NCBI GenBank assembly: GCA_050633885.1 | Contig: JBOEHK010000001.1 | Span: 434,001 to 498,000, forward strand | Source of the DNA: JAWSVE01 sp050633885 | Lineage (GTDB): Bacteria; Pseudomonadota; Gammaproteobacteria; Pseudomonadales; Cellvibrionaceae | DNA: 64,000 nt | Reading direction: 5' to 3' | Shown here: positions 18,716 through 29,338 of the stretch, one piece after another | How the letters are laid out: each line of letters begins with the position of its first letter | How positions within the stretch are numbered: position 1 is the stretch's first letter | Translations under genes and position numbers: made by a program | The notes under the pieces: generated by a model | What the model was told of the DNA's origin: nothing | Database searches by the model: none | Seen by the model: only the letters and a program-made list of their open reading frames with translations

Positions 18716-19738
18716 ATGTATTCATTGCTGCGACCAATACTCTTCCAATTAGACACTGAATTTACACATCGTTTAAGCTTATCAAGCATTGATGTTTTGT
18801 CATCTGCAAAATTGCTCAAACCTTTCATTCCGTCGATTAAAAATAATCCTGTGAAAGTCATGGGGATTGATTTTCCAAACCCTGTAGGGTTAGCCGCAGG
18901 GTTAGATAAAGATGGCGACCATATTGATGGTCTGGGTGATTTGGGTTTTGGTTTTATCGAGATTGGTACAGTGACGCCAAAGCCGCAGCCTGGTAATCCC
19001 AAACCGCGGTTATTTCGTTTACCAGAGCATCAAGCGATTATTAATCGAATGGGGTTTAATAACAAAGGCGTTGATCATCTTGTTGAACAAGTTAAAAAAC
19101 GCCGATATCAAGGTGTGCTTGGAATTAATATTGGTAAAAATGCCGTGACACCGGTAGAAAATGCTGCGGATGATTACCGGATTGGGCTGCAAAAAGTTTA
19201 CGCTTTCGCCGATTATATTACGGTAAATATTTCTTCGCCGAATACCCCAGGTTTAAGAACTTTACAGTATGGCGATCAATTAAAAGAGTTGTTATCTACG
19301 ATTAAAAAAGAACAACTTGATTTAGAAAAAATACATGGTCGCTATGTACCTATCGCCATAAAAATTGCTCCCGATATGAATGGAGATGAAATAAAACAAG
19401 TCGCCAATGCATTGGTTGAAGCGGGAATGGATTGTGTGATTGCGACGAACACAACATTAAGCCGTGATGCAGTTAAAGGCCATAGGTATGAGCAAGAGGC
19501 CGGAGGCTTAAGCGGTGCTCCTGTTACGCAATCTTCGTTAGCTGTGATTCAGCAACTTAATTCTGAGTTGGGATCAAAGATGCCTATCATTGGTGTCGGT
19601 GGCATTATGAATGGTAATGATGCTGCTGATAAAATTAAAGCGGGTGCGAGTTTGGTGCAATTGTACAGTGGATTTATTTATCGTGGTCCTGCGTTAATTT
19701 CTGAATCCGCAAAAGCGATTGCCAAACTGCCTACTTAG
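18716..19738 (+). CDS. pyrD: Dihydroorotate dehydrogenase (quinone), class 2
   Basis: Fourth step of pyrimidine synthesis: dihydroorotate to orotate, with electrons passed to quinone at the inner membrane. 340 aa. The N-terminal helical membrane-contact segment (about 1-40) marks class 2. The FMN barrel begins with GLAAGLDKDG (58-67); the catalytic serine lies in NISSPNTPGLR (S174 by family alignment); phosphate binding is in VGGIMNGNDA. It is single in its direction. In pseudomonads pyrD is followed by rmf and rlmKL, the same order as here. Confidence 0.96.
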   Translation: MYSLLRPILFQLDTEFTHRLSLSSIDVLSSAKLLKPFIPSIKNNPVKVMGIDFPNPVGLAAGLDKDGDHIDGLGDLGFGFIEIGTVTPKPQPGNPKPRLFRLPEHQAIINRMGFNNKGVDHLVEQVKKRRYQGVLGINIGKNAVTPVENAADDYRIGLQKVYAFADYITVNISSPNTPGLRTLQYGDQLKELLSTIKKEQLDLEKIHGRYVPIAIKIAPDMNGDEIKQVANALVEAGMDCVIATNTTLSRDAVKGHRYEQEAGGLSGAPVTQSSLAVIQQLNSELGSKMPIIGVGGIMNGNDAADKIKAGASLVQLYSGFIYRGPALISESAKAIAKLPT

Positions 19739-20126
19739 CTATCATATTTAATCTATTTTTTTGTTTTCGATTGAAATAAGGTAAGCAGAAAAAAGCCCGC
19801 GGGTGGCGGGCTGTGGACTTTTCGCTGCATTTGCAGTTAGTCTGTTTGCAAAGTTGTTATTGGTTGTTTTATCTATTTACCTCTTTTTTGTTACTGTTAA
19901 TACTCAAAGTGAAAAGTTAATTAAGGTATTTCTAGCTTCTTAGTCAATACTTAATAAAAAACGATCTCTGTTGAGGAGTCTGAATTGTTCCGTGTTGATA
20001 AAACAATTGTTTTTTATTTAGTTTTTTTGAAGCAATCGCATCATAGAGCGATTATTTTTAAACATTTAAATAGGCAAGAGCATATTTTTGTTTAATATGT
20101 TAATTTCTTTGGCTTTTGGTTTTGTA
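19739..20126. other. Intergenic region between pyrD and rmf (convergent)
   Basis: About 390 bases lying after the stop codons of both pyrD (plus) and rmf (minus). It holds the strong hairpin at 19794-19812, and nothing else is recognised. If the hairpin ends the rmf transcript, rmf has a 3' untranslated region of about 310 bases. Confidence 0.6.
19789..19812 (-). terminator. Rho-independent terminator, best in the minus direction
   Basis: Seven-base perfect stem AGCCCGC / GCGGGCT with a GGGTG loop. Read on the minus strand the stem is followed by six Ts (six As at 19789-19794). On the plus strand the downstream T tract is poor (TGTGGACTTTT). It therefore fits the minus-strand rmf transcript best, and may also stop pyrD. 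Confidence 0.75.
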
Positions 20127-20330
20127 TTAAAAATTACTAATACGTTGGGCTTGAGCGGCTCGATTAAAGCCATTCCATAGGTCTTCGCGACCTTCGCGCC
20201 AACCACTAATCCATTCGTATCGGGCTTGGCCTGATTCGTGAGGACAAAGGCTGCGAGATCTGCCTGTAACACCTATTTGATAGCCTTTACTGTGCGCACG
20301 ATCAGAGTGGTTGCGTTTTTGACGTTTCAT
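20127..20330 (-). CDS. rmf: Ribosome modulation factor (100S hibernation dimer)
   Basis: Small basic protein that dimerises 70S ribosomes into inactive 100S particles in stationary phase. 67 aa from the ATG at 20330. The family pattern is clear: MKRQKR at the start, RAHSKGYQ, GRSRSLCP (24-30 region) and ISGWREGRED. The frame can be opened 4 codons earlier at a GTG, but GAGG lies right before that GTG and MKRQKR is the standard N-terminus. It is longer at the C-terminus than the 55-residue E. coli protein. Neighbours pyrD and rlmKL match the pseudomonad arrangement. An unusual hexanucleotide repeat lies about 120 bases upstream. Confidence 0.92.
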   Translation of the reverse strand: MKRQKRNHSDRAHSKGYQIGVTGRSRSLCPHESGQARYEWISGWREGREDLWNGFNRAAQAQRISNF

Positions 20331-21107
<777 letters not shown>

Positions 21108-23318
21108 GTGTCAGAATTACTACAATTTTTTGCAACATGCCCAAAAGGTCTAGAGGGTCTCCTTTTAGAAGAAATTCGATCGCTAGGAGGGGCCGACTCT
21201 AAAGAAACGATTGCAGGTGTCAGTACATCGGGCGATCTGGAGCTTGGTTACCGGCTTTGTCTTTGGTCACGCTTGGCCAATAAAATTCTTTTGCCGATTG
21301 GCAAAGTTCCTGCTGCTACCGCTGAAGCACTTTATGATGGTGTAAACGCTATCGATTGGAGTGAGCACTTAAACCCAGACGGTACACTGTGGATCGAATT
21401 CAATGGCACAAATGATGATATAAGAAATACTCAATTTGGTGGGCAGAAGGTCAAAGATGCGATAGTTGACCGCTTGCGAACTCACACTGGAGAGCGACCA
21501 TCAATACAGAGGGATCAAGCTGATTTGAGTATCAGTGTTCGCCTCGCTAAAGATCAGGCCGTGATTAACATTGATTTAACGGGTGTCAGCTTACATAAGC
21601 GAGGCTACCGAGTAAATTCGGTCATCGCCCCGATGAAAGAGAATCTTGCGGCGGCATTATTAATTCGCAGTGGTTGGCCGACACCGTGTGGCAAAGAGGA
21701 AGGGTCCTCTACATCGTCTCATGTGCCATTGATTGACCCCATGTGTGGAAGTGGAACTTTGTTAATTGAGGCCGCCATGATGGCAGCTGATATCGCACCG
21801 AATATTTTACGTAAGCATTTTGCTTTTGAGCGCTGGAAGAAGCACGACGAGTCCTTGTGGAAATCTGTAAAAGCAGAAGCTATTGAGCGAAAGAAAAAAG
21901 GATTAGAAAAACATTTGCCTGAAATTCGTGGATATGATGAAAACAGTGCGGCTGTTCGGGCTTCTGAACATAATGTGATGGCAGCGAGCTTAGAAAATGT
22001 TATTCACGTCATGAAAAAACCATTAGATGAATTAAAAAAGCCAACCCATGCTGATTTTAGTCACGGGCTTTTGTTAACTAATCCCCCTTACGGTGAGCGA
22101 TTAGGTGAACACCAGGCGCTGATGCCACTGTATCGCCAACTGGGAAATATTTTAAAGTCAGAATTTAATGGCTGGCAGGCGGGTGTTTTTACAGGCAACC
22201 CTGATCTTGCTAAAAACATGGGGCTTCGCAGTAAGAAAAAGTATAAATTGTTCAACGGAACCATTCCAAGCGAGCTGTTATTGTTTGATGTTACCGAAGA
22301 GTGGTTTGCTAGACACAATGAAGCTAAGAACCTTTATGGAAAAAATGCAGATACACGTGAGCCTCGTCATCATTTGTCTGCTGGTGCTCAAATGGTGGCA
22401 AATCGACTGAAGAAAAATCGAAAAAAATTAGAGAAGTGGGCAAGAAAAGAAAACGTTAATTGCTATCGCCTTTATGACGCTGACTTACCTGAATACTCAG
22501 CCGCTATTGATGTTTATGGCGATTATATTCATGTACAAGAATATGCTGCTCCGAAAACAATTGATGAAAGACAAGCCGATCAACGATTTTTAGATTTACA
22601 AAAAGCCGTTGTTGTAGAGTTGGGTATTGACGATGATCATTTGAGTGTTAAACAAAGAAAACGTAATCGAGGAAAAGACCAATATGAACGATTAGAAAAT
22701 GATCCCTTTGCTAAAATGTTTACTGTCAATGAAAAAGGTGCAACATTTTGGGTGAATCTTTGGTCTTATTTGGATACAGGCGTGTTTCTTGATCATCGGC
22801 TAGTGCGCCAAAAAATTTCGGAATTAGTACCTCGCAAGCGTTTCCTTAATTTATTTTGTTATACCGCGCCTGCAACGGTACAGGCGGCACTTGCTGGAGC
22901 GAGTAGCAGTATTAGTGTCGATCTGTCAAAAACTTATTTGCGTTGGGCTGATAAAAATTTTACTGCAAATAGGTTAGGAAAAAATCATGAGCTGATTCAA
23001 GCGGATTGCTTTAATTGGCTAAAAGAATGTCGTGAAGCATTTGATGTTATTTTGCTTGATCCACCGAGTTTTTCAAATTCGAAGCGAATGGATGGTGTTC
23101 TGGATGTTCAGCGCGATCATGTAGGTCTTATCAAGCGCTGCATGGATTTGTTAAATCCTGGCGGAACACTTATCTTTTCGACAAACCTAAGAAGCTTCAA
23201 AATTGATAGTGAAAAATTATCAGATTACGATATTGATAATGTGAGTCGACAAACAATTGATATAGATTTTGAAAGAAATCAAAAAATACATCAATGTTTT
23301 TTAATAAAACAGACATAA
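21108..23318 (+). CDS. rlmL: Bifunctional 23S rRNA methyltransferase RlmKL
   Basis: Fused enzyme making m2G2445 (RlmL part) and m7G2069 (RlmK part) in 23S rRNA, using S-adenosylmethionine. 736 aa, GTG start. N-terminal THUMP RNA-binding region about 45-160. RlmL methyltransferase: DPMCGSGT (210-217) and catalytic NPPYGE (325-330). RlmK methyltransferase: FLNLFCYT (about 579-586) and LLDPPSFSNSKR (649-660). Both catalytic halves look intact. The stop is 3 bases before uvrB, so the two are co-transcribed. Confidence 0.96.
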   Translation: MSELLQFFATCPKGLEGLLLEEIRSLGGADSKETIAGVSTSGDLELGYRLCLWSRLANKILLPIGKVPAATAEALYDGVNAIDWSEHLNPDGTLWIEFNGTNDDIRNTQFGGQKVKDAIVDRLRTHTGERPSIQRDQADLSISVRLAKDQAVINIDLTGVSLHKRGYRVNSVIAPMKENLAAALLIRSGWPTPCGKEEGSSTSSHVPLIDPMCGSGTLLIEAAMMAADIAPNILRKHFAFERWKKHDESLWKSVKAEAIERKKKGLEKHLPEIRGYDENSAAVRASEHNVMAASLENVIHVMKKPLDELKKPTHADFSHGLLLTNPPYGERLGEHQALMPLYRQLGNILKSEFNGWQAGVFTGNPDLAKNMGLRSKKKYKLFNGTIPSELLLFDVTEEWFARHNEAKNLYGKNADTREPRHHLSAGAQMVANRLKKNRKKLEKWARKENVNCYRLYDADLPEYSAAIDVYGDYIHVQEYAAPKTIDERQADQRFLDLQKAVVVELGIDDDHLSVKQRKRNRGKDQYERLENDPFAKMFTVNEKGATFWVNLWSYLDTGVFLDHRLVRQKISELVPRKRFLNLFCYTAPATVQAALAGASSSISVDLSKTYLRWADKNFTANRLGKNHELIQADCFNWLKECREAFDVILLDPPSFSNSKRMDGVLDVQRDHVGLIKRCMDLLNPGGTLIFSTNLRSFKIDSEKLSDYDIDNVSRQTIDIDFERNQKIHQCFLIKQT

Positions 23319-23321
23319 ACA

Positions 23322-25334
23322 ATGAACATGAAAAAAAAATTTAAAGTAGTGAGCCCGTTTAAACCTGCGGGTGATCAGGTTGAGGCAATTAAGTCATTAG
23401 TTAAAGGTATTGACGGTGGTTTAGCGCATCAAACGTTATTAGGCGTGACGGGATCAGGGAAAACATTTACCATTGCTAATGTTATTGAAAAAGTTCAACG
23501 CCCAACTATGATTATGGCCCCAAATAAAACACTGGCGGCTCAACTTTATGGTGAGTTTAAAGAGTTTTTCCCAAATAATTCCGTCGAATATTTTGTTTCT
23601 TATTACGATTATTATCAGCCTGAAGCTTACGTTCCTTCCTCAGATACCTTTATCGAAAAAGATGCCTCGATTAACGAGCATATTGAACAAATGCGTTTGT
23701 CAGCAACAAAAGCACTTATTGAAAGAAAAGATGCGATTGTTGTAGCCACGGTTTCTGCTATTTACGGCTTGGGTGACCCTGAATCATATTTCAAAATGGT
23801 GTTGCATTTAGTTCGTGGAGACAAATTTGATCAGCGAAAAATTTTACGGCGCTTAGCAGAGCTGCAATATACACGCAATGATATGGATTTTCGGCGAGCG
23901 ACTTATCGTGTTCGTGGTGATGTAATTGATGTCTATCCAGCAGATTCTGATCAAGAGGCTTTGCGTATTTCTTTATTCGATGAAGAAATAGAAGAACTAT
24001 CCGTTTTTGATCCTTTAACAGGAGAGATCTTACAGCGTGTTGCCCGATTTACAGTGTATCCAAAAAGTCATTACGTTACCCCGCGCTCGACAGTTTTGGA
24101 TGCGGCGGAGAAAATAAAAGAAGAGCTTAAAGAGCGATTAGAGCAATTGCGATCAAATAATAAATTGGTCGAAGCGCAACGGTTGGAACAACGCACGCGT
24201 TACGACTTAGAAATGATGCAAGAGCTTGGTTATTGTACGGGAATAGAAAATTATTCGCGTTATTTGTCGGGACGAGACCCCGGTGAAGCACCACCGACAT
24301 TATTTGACTACTTACCTCGTGATGCGCTCTTAGTCATTGACGAAAGTCATGTGTCAATTCCACAAATAGGAGCCATGTATAAAGGCGATCGCTCACGAAA
24401 AGAAACACTGGTTGAATATGGCTTTCGACTTCCATCAGCGTTAGATAATCGCCCGATGCGTTTTGATGAATGGGAATCGCTCGCACCACAAATGATTATG
24501 GTGTCGGCAACACCATCAAAATATGAAGAAGAGCATGCGGGACAAGTCGTTGAACAGATTGTGCGCCCAACAGGATTGGTAGACCCCGAAGTGATTATTC
24601 GGCCAGCAGGGACTCAAGTTGATGATGTGTTATCGGAAATAAACAAACGAGTCGTCATTGATGAGCGCGTGTTAATTACAGTGTTAACAAAACGCATGGC
24701 TGAAAATTTGGCTGAATATTTGGATGAGCAGGGTGTTCGTGTTCGCTATCTTCACTCTGATATTGATACTGTTGAACGTGTGGAAATTATCCGAGATTTA
24801 CGACTTGGTGAATTTGATGTATTGGTTGGAATTAATTTATTGCGTGAAGGTTTGGATATGCCTGAGGTATCATTGGTTGCTATTTTTGATGCCGATAAAG
24901 AAGGTTTTTTACGTTCTGATCGTTCGCTTATACAGACCATCGGGCGTGCTGCTAGAAATGTCAACGGACAAGCTATTTTATATGCTGATAAAATAACAGG
25001 CTCTATGGAGAGAGCCATTGGAGAAACGGAACGACGTAGAAAAAAACAAGTCGCTCATAATGAAAAACATGGAATTACTCCGCAAGGGATTAAGAAGAGC
25101 GTTACCGATATTTTGGAAGCGACGTATACCCCAGGAAAAGGTTCAAACAAAAAGCGTCAATCTGTCGCAGAGAAATATGCTGAATTTGATGTGGATGAAT
25201 TGATAACTGAAGACATTTGGAAGTTAATAGCCACTCTAGAAACTAAAATGTACGAATGCGCTAAAAATTTAGAGTTTGAAGAAGCGGGTCGAATACGCGA
25301 CCAAATTTCACAGTTGAAAAAGAAAGCTCAATAA
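23322..25334 (+). CDS. uvrB: Excinuclease ABC subunit B
   Basis: DNA-damage recognition helicase-like subunit of nucleotide excision repair; works with UvrA and UvrC. 670 aa, normal length. Walker A GVTGSGKT (41-48); the beta-hairpin YYDYYQPEAYVP that clamps DNA (about 92-103); DEAD-like LVIDESH; motif VI QTIGRAARN; and the C-terminal UVR domain (CAKNLEFEEAGRIRDQI) that binds UvrC. It may start at codon 1 or at the ATG two codons later. No LexA-type box was seen in front of it or before rlmKL, so SOS control is not evident, unlike E. coli uvrB. Confidence 0.97.
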   Translation: MNMKKKFKVVSPFKPAGDQVEAIKSLVKGIDGGLAHQTLLGVTGSGKTFTIANVIEKVQRPTMIMAPNKTLAAQLYGEFKEFFPNNSVEYFVSYYDYYQPEAYVPSSDTFIEKDASINEHIEQMRLSATKALIERKDAIVVATVSAIYGLGDPESYFKMVLHLVRGDKFDQRKILRRLAELQYTRNDMDFRRATYRVRGDVIDVYPADSDQEALRISLFDEEIEELSVFDPLTGEILQRVARFTVYPKSHYVTPRSTVLDAAEKIKEELKERLEQLRSNNKLVEAQRLEQRTRYDLEMMQELGYCTGIENYSRYLSGRDPGEAPPTLFDYLPRDALLVIDESHVSIPQIGAMYKGDRSRKETLVEYGFRLPSALDNRPMRFDEWESLAPQMIMVSATPSKYEEEHAGQVVEQIVRPTGLVDPEVIIRPAGTQVDDVLSEINKRVVIDERVLITVLTKRMAENLAEYLDEQGVRVRYLHSDIDTVERVEIIRDLRLGEFDVLVGINLLREGLDMPEVSLVAIFDADKEGFLRSDRSLIQTIGRAARNVNGQAILYADKITGSMERAIGETERRRKKQVAHNEKHGITPQGIKKSVTDILEATYTPGKGSNKKRQSVAEKYAEFDVDELITEDIWKLIATLETKMYECAKNLEFEEAGRIRDQISQLKKKAQ

Positions 25335-25349
25335 GTAAAGAAGGGGTTA

Positions 25350-25376
25350 TTGAAAATGATTTAGTGGGGTTTTCAA
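25350..25376. repeat. Inverted repeat between convergent uvrB and kinase gene
   Basis: TTGAAAA and TTTTCAA arms, 13-base spacer, in the 49-base gap between the two stop codons. A possible weak bidirectional terminator. It lacks a good T tract in either direction. Confidence 0.35.
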
Positions 25377-25383
25377 AAAAATA

Positions 25384-28173
25384 TCAATCAATTTCTCTGA
25401 CAACTCTAAAACCAATATAGTCTTCTTTCGCATTTGATTTCATGCCCTTTCTTTCAACATTACTAATGTTTTTAATGTTGTCTTTCAGTGACCCGCCACG
25501 GATAGTTCTTTTTTTGCAATTGCTCGCACTTACCGATTTCCCATCGGTCGGTGCATGTTCGTAATTATTTTTGTAACAGTCTTGCGTCCATTCGGCGACA
25601 TTGCCTGATGTGTCGTAAAGTAAAAATGGGTTGATCGCAAAGCTCCCCACAGGCGCTGTTTTATTTTTAAATTCTTTTCTGGCCTTGTCGCCGCAGCCTT
25701 TTTTACAATTTGCTCTATCGATTGCATTATTGACTGCCGAATTGTCTGAAGAGTTTTTTGAGGAGCTACTTGAGCCTCCCCACCAAAAATCGTTAGCGAT
25801 TCCTGCCTTTGAAAAATACTCCCACTCGGCTTCACTGGGAAGTCTGTATTTTTTACCGGTTTGTTTGGAAAGCCATTCTGTGTAAGCAATCGCACTGTTC
25901 CAATTAACATTGATGACAGGGCGATTTCCCCTTCCCCAGCGATTATCTTTGGGAATAGGCCTGTTTGTTGATTGAGCAAATTTTTCATAGTCATCAAAGG
26001 TGATTTCGTATTTGCTGACAGCTAGACGTTTTGGAATGGTCACTAATCTTTCGGGTGATAAGTGACTTTTATTGTTGCTGCCCATGACAAAAGTTCCGTT
26101 AGGAATGATGACAAGCTCAGGACCTTTACCGACAATTTTTAAGGAGTCTTTTATAGAATCGCCAACGCCTATTATTTCACGTAAAGAATATTTTAGAGTT
26201 AATGCTTTGTTTTTAATTCGCACATTCTGAACGATTGTGCCATAGCTTTTTTTACTGACCTCAATTCTATACTTGCCATTTTTCAGCTTTATGCCGTCAG
26301 AGTATTTTTCTTTAATGTTTAGAATGCGAACCCTTGAGCCAGCGGGTTTTACTTTGACTGTAAGCGGGTAGGTCGGTTTTTTAATAGGAACTGCTTTCTT
26401 TTCTTTTGGTGTGTTTATAGCGAGTAGCTCAGTGGATGTTTTTACGTTTGAATCTAATTCATTACCTTCTTCGTTATCATTTTTTTCAGCGTTTAGTTCG
26501 GTATTACCTTTACTAAGATTGTTCTCTTTTAGGTCGGTTGGTTCTGTTGAAAAATTTTCTGCATCGGTTTCAGTCATCCTTGAATTTTTAAGAGCGTTAT
26601 CGAAGTCCGCAGAGTTTAGTGACGCATATTGAGCAGCATTAACGCTGGAGTGATTAAAGTCAGAGTTATATCTTTCTAGGCTCATCCTTTCTAATTCAGC
26701 AATATCGCTTTCAATGAGCTTGTTATTCGTTGGCTCTTCAGGTGTCAGTTCTTCGTCGAGCATCTCTTCGTCAGTAAAACGGCTATTAGGCCTAGTCTGA
26801 TCAAGAGTGTATTCAAGAGTATTGTTGTTTGGTAATTGCGGTTTTGTTGATTTTTTATAACTTAGCATGTCCAAATTAGGTTTTGCTGGCAACCTTTCTA
26901 CAGGTTCACCGAGAATTTTATTCGCGTAGGTTTCAATGACGCCAGACGTTGATAGCATCGCTTCTGCGATGGCATTCGGTAATATTTTTGACAGAGGTGC
27001 TTCTAAGCGGATCATGCCGACAGAAAATGAACTCCAAATAATTGATAAGATAAAAACCCAAGTGAAGGCTCGAGTGATATAGCTAAATTTACTACCAATA
27101 GATTCTTCAAAATGTGCGGCTTTTTGAACGCGAGTCGAAACAATCGTCGCTCGATTTTGATCATCGTTGAACGATTCGGTTCGTATTTCAGTCACTTTGA
27201 CATTGGGTCGTTTGTAAAAACCACGGTTCGGAGTCCAGCGCCAATGTAATATCTTTTCGATGAGTTTTTTTGCTCGCAACTTTAAAGCCGCATAACTGGT
27301 GAGCATTAATGCTTTAAATAATGCCATCACACTCATAGATGAGGGATCAGTATAATTGGATGGATTATTGGGAAAGCCCGAGAGGGTGGATTGTACGGTT
27401 TCAATGGCAGCGACTAATTCGGCTCCGCTTTGAAAACGATCGTCAGGTTCTTTTGCTAGAAGCCGGTCTAGGATTGACTGATAAATCGAATACTGCGGGG
27501 GTAAAGTAGGAACAGGTTGAGTTAAATGTTTAATCGCAATGGCAACAACTTCATCAGCTTTATAAGGCACTGAACCGGTCAGCATTTCATAAAAGACAAT
27601 ACCAAGGCTGTAAAGATCAGAACGTCGATCAAGTGTTTTACCGCGAGCTTGCTCTGGGCTCATGTAATAAGGTGTGCCGACGACAGTGCCTGCATTGGTC
27701 ACATTGCTGCTAGAGCTAACGGCTTTGGCAACTCCAAAATCGGTAAGAACCGCTGTTCCATCTGCACGAAATAAAATATTTTCGGGTTTTATATCTCGAT
27801 GAACAAACCATTTATTGTGGGCGACATTTAACGCGGTCGCCACTTCTTTTATGACTTTTAACACTTCATCGGTTGTCATGCCAGCTTGCATTTTATCGTG
27901 AATGGTTCCACCAGGAAGGTAATCCATCGCGATATAATTTAAATTTTTATGACATCCAATATCATAAATAGCAATGATGTTTGGGTGTGAGAGTTGGCCT
28001 ACGATGTTAGCTTCTCGTTGAAAGCGTTCACTGAACACTGGATCCGCATTAAGAGCTGGCGACATAACTTTGAGCGCAACTTCACGCCCCACACTTTTTT
28101 GTATGGCCATATAAACCGTCGACATTCCGCCTTGGTTTATTTTTCGTATGACTCGGTAACCCGGTATTTGCAT
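25384..28173 (-). CDS. Ser/Thr protein kinase with PEGA and FGE-like C-terminal domains
   Basis: A 929-aa membrane kinase. Eukaryotic-type kinase domain 1-265: glycine loop NQGGMSTVY, K35, catalytic HRD (125-127), DFG (145-147) and APE-like SPEQARG. A membrane helix lies at about 367-388, then a long acidic, Asn/Glu-rich linker (about 430-600). A PEGA-type beta domain follows at about 601-664. A formylglycine-generating-enzyme (SUMF1) fold lies at about 684-927 with PNGTFVMGSN, YRLPSEAEWEY and DTSGNVAEWTQD. The cysteine pair that catalytic FGE carries after RGGS is absent (RGGSLKDNIKN), so this domain probably binds ligand or protein. Next gene upstream is its likely cognate PP2C phosphatase. 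Confidence 0.9.
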   Translation of the reverse strand: MQIPGYRVIRKINQGGMSTVYMAIQKSVGREVALKVMSPALNADPVFSERFQREANIVGQLSHPNIIAIYDIGCHKNLNYIAMDYLPGGTIHDKMQAGMTTDEVLKVIKEVATALNVAHNKWFVHRDIKPENILFRADGTAVLTDFGVAKAVSSSSNVTNAGTVVGTPYYMSPEQARGKTLDRRSDLYSLGIVFYEMLTGSVPYKADEVVAIAIKHLTQPVPTLPPQYSIYQSILDRLLAKEPDDRFQSGAELVAAIETVQSTLSGFPNNPSNYTDPSSMSVMALFKALMLTSYAALKLRAKKLIEKILHWRWTPNRGFYKRPNVKVTEIRTESFNDDQNRATIVSTRVQKAAHFEESIGSKFSYITRAFTWVFILSIIWSSFSVGMIRLEAPLSKILPNAIAEAMLSTSGVIETYANKILGEPVERLPAKPNLDMLSYKKSTKPQLPNNNTLEYTLDQTRPNSRFTDEEMLDEELTPEEPTNNKLIESDIAELERMSLERYNSDFNHSSVNAAQYASLNSADFDNALKNSRMTETDAENFSTEPTDLKENNLSKGNTELNAEKNDNEEGNELDSNVKTSTELLAINTPKEKKAVPIKKPTYPLTVKVKPAGSRVRILNIKEKYSDGIKLKNGKYRIEVSKKSYGTIVQNVRIKNKALTLKYSLREIIGVGDSIKDSLKIVGKGPELVIIPNGTFVMGSNNKSHLSPERLVTIPKRLAVSKYEITFDDYEKFAQSTNRPIPKDNRWGRGNRPVINVNWNSAIAYTEWLSKQTGKKYRLPSEAEWEYFSKAGIANDFWWGGSSSSSKNSSDNSAVNNAIDRANCKKGCGDKARKEFKNKTAPVGSFAINPFLLYDTSGNVAEWTQDCYKNNYEHAPTDGKSVSASNCKKRTIRGGSLKDNIKNISNVERKGMKSNAKEDYIGFRVVREID

Positions 28174-28230
28174 TGATTATCCATTTTTCTTAAGTACGTA
28201 AAAACATTTTCTATGTGTAATTAACGTGTG

Positions 28231-29091
28231 TTAATAACGAGAAAAAAATAACCAATAACTTAAGAATATAAAACAAATTGATGTGAATCCGTAAATCGCC
28301 CAATCCGCTTTTTGATTTCCAGAGAGGCGTGGAAGCCAGTCAGAAATAAAAGAGATGGGAGAGTGTTTGGTTAATGGTGATTCGATGACTTGTACTGTCA
28401 CGTTATCTCTGCCGCCTTGTTTTAAGGCGCTGTTAATCAGTTTTGCAACTGCTTCTCGAGGTGTTCGTGAAGCACACAGTACTTGTGCAATATCTTCGTC
28501 TGATAATTCATCTGTTAAACCATCACTGCATAACAGCACCCATTGTTTTTCATCCCAAATGCCTTTTACTGAATCGACATGAATATGTTCGATGTCTAAC
28601 GAGCCAATACACTGTGTGATGACATTTTTATCAGGGTGATCGTTAATTTCATCTTCGCTGATGGCACCAGAAGCCAGGAGAAGCTGAACATAAGAATGAT
28701 CCGTTGAAAGTTGCTCTAGGGTTCCACCCGAATCGTCTGGACACCACAGGTATGCCCGACTGTCACCGACCCAAGCTACTTTGTATTCGTTATCTTTACT
28801 TTCTAGAGCAACGACTGTAGAACCCATGCCTTTGGCGCCTTCACCTTTATCAGTCGCTGAAAGCACAGATTCGTGAGCTAGTTGAATCGACTCCACAAGG
28901 GCTTTACCGTCAGCAGTGCTGCGTTCGATGGTTTCTGCAACAATGGCACTGGCGACTTCTCCAGCTTCGTGTCCCCCCATGCCGTCGGCGACAACCCAAA
29001 GTCCACGCTCTGGTAGGCTAATGTAGCAATCTTCATTGTTACTGCGTTGTAGGCCACGATCGGTTGCGGCGCCGTAATTCATTACTGGCAT
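28231..29091 (-). CDS. PP2C-family Ser/Thr protein phosphatase, membrane-anchored
   Basis: Metal-dependent phosphatase expected to reverse the neighbouring kinase. 286 aa. Metal ligands are visible in NNED (18-21), VVADGMGGHEAGE (D36), LLCSDGLTDEL and GGRDNVTV. A C-terminal helix (about 262-284) ends in YR, so the catalytic domain faces the cytoplasm. It is 57 bases upstream of the kinase gene on the same strand (phosphatase first). The true start could be the ATG 3 codons in. Kinase and phosphatase pairs with an FHA protein resemble PpkA/PppA/Fha of type VI secretion, but no secretion genes are present here. Confidence 0.92.
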   Translation of the reverse strand: MPVMNYGAATDRGLQRSNNEDCYISLPERGLWVVADGMGGHEAGEVASAIVAETIERSTADGKALVESIQLAHESVLSATDKGEGAKGMGSTVVALESKDNEYKVAWVGDSRAYLWCPDDSGGTLEQLSTDHSYVQLLLASGAISEDEINDHPDKNVITQCIGSLDIEHIHVDSVKGIWDEKQWVLLCSDGLTDELSDEDIAQVLCASRTPREAVAKLINSALKQGGRDNVTVQVIESPLTKHSPISFISDWLPRLSGNQKADWAIYGFTSICFIFLSYWLFFSRY

Positions 29092-29338
29092 TTTAGTTCT
29101 CGGATTGTGAATCGGTTCATGTTGAGGCTCTTACATTCAAATCAGTTATCATTGAGTAGTGCAGTCATAGCACGCAATAGAATATAGTACTGATATCTCC
29201 CTTCCGGGAAAATGATTATTTATTGCTAAGCTATTGAAATATCGATCGCTTTTGCTAAATTAGCAGGCTCGCATGTATCAGGGAATGAGAATTGCGTACC
29301 TAACCAATAGAATTCAATATTTAGATCGAGGCCTCAGG

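Noticed and set aside
23322..23345. SOS control of uvrB
   Set aside because: No CTGT-N8-ACAG was seen before uvrB or before the upstream rlmKL gene.
25530..25997. 155-aa minus-strand frame inside the kinase gene
   Set aside because: Alternative frame of the FGE-like domain coding region; the kinase frame is clearly the real one.
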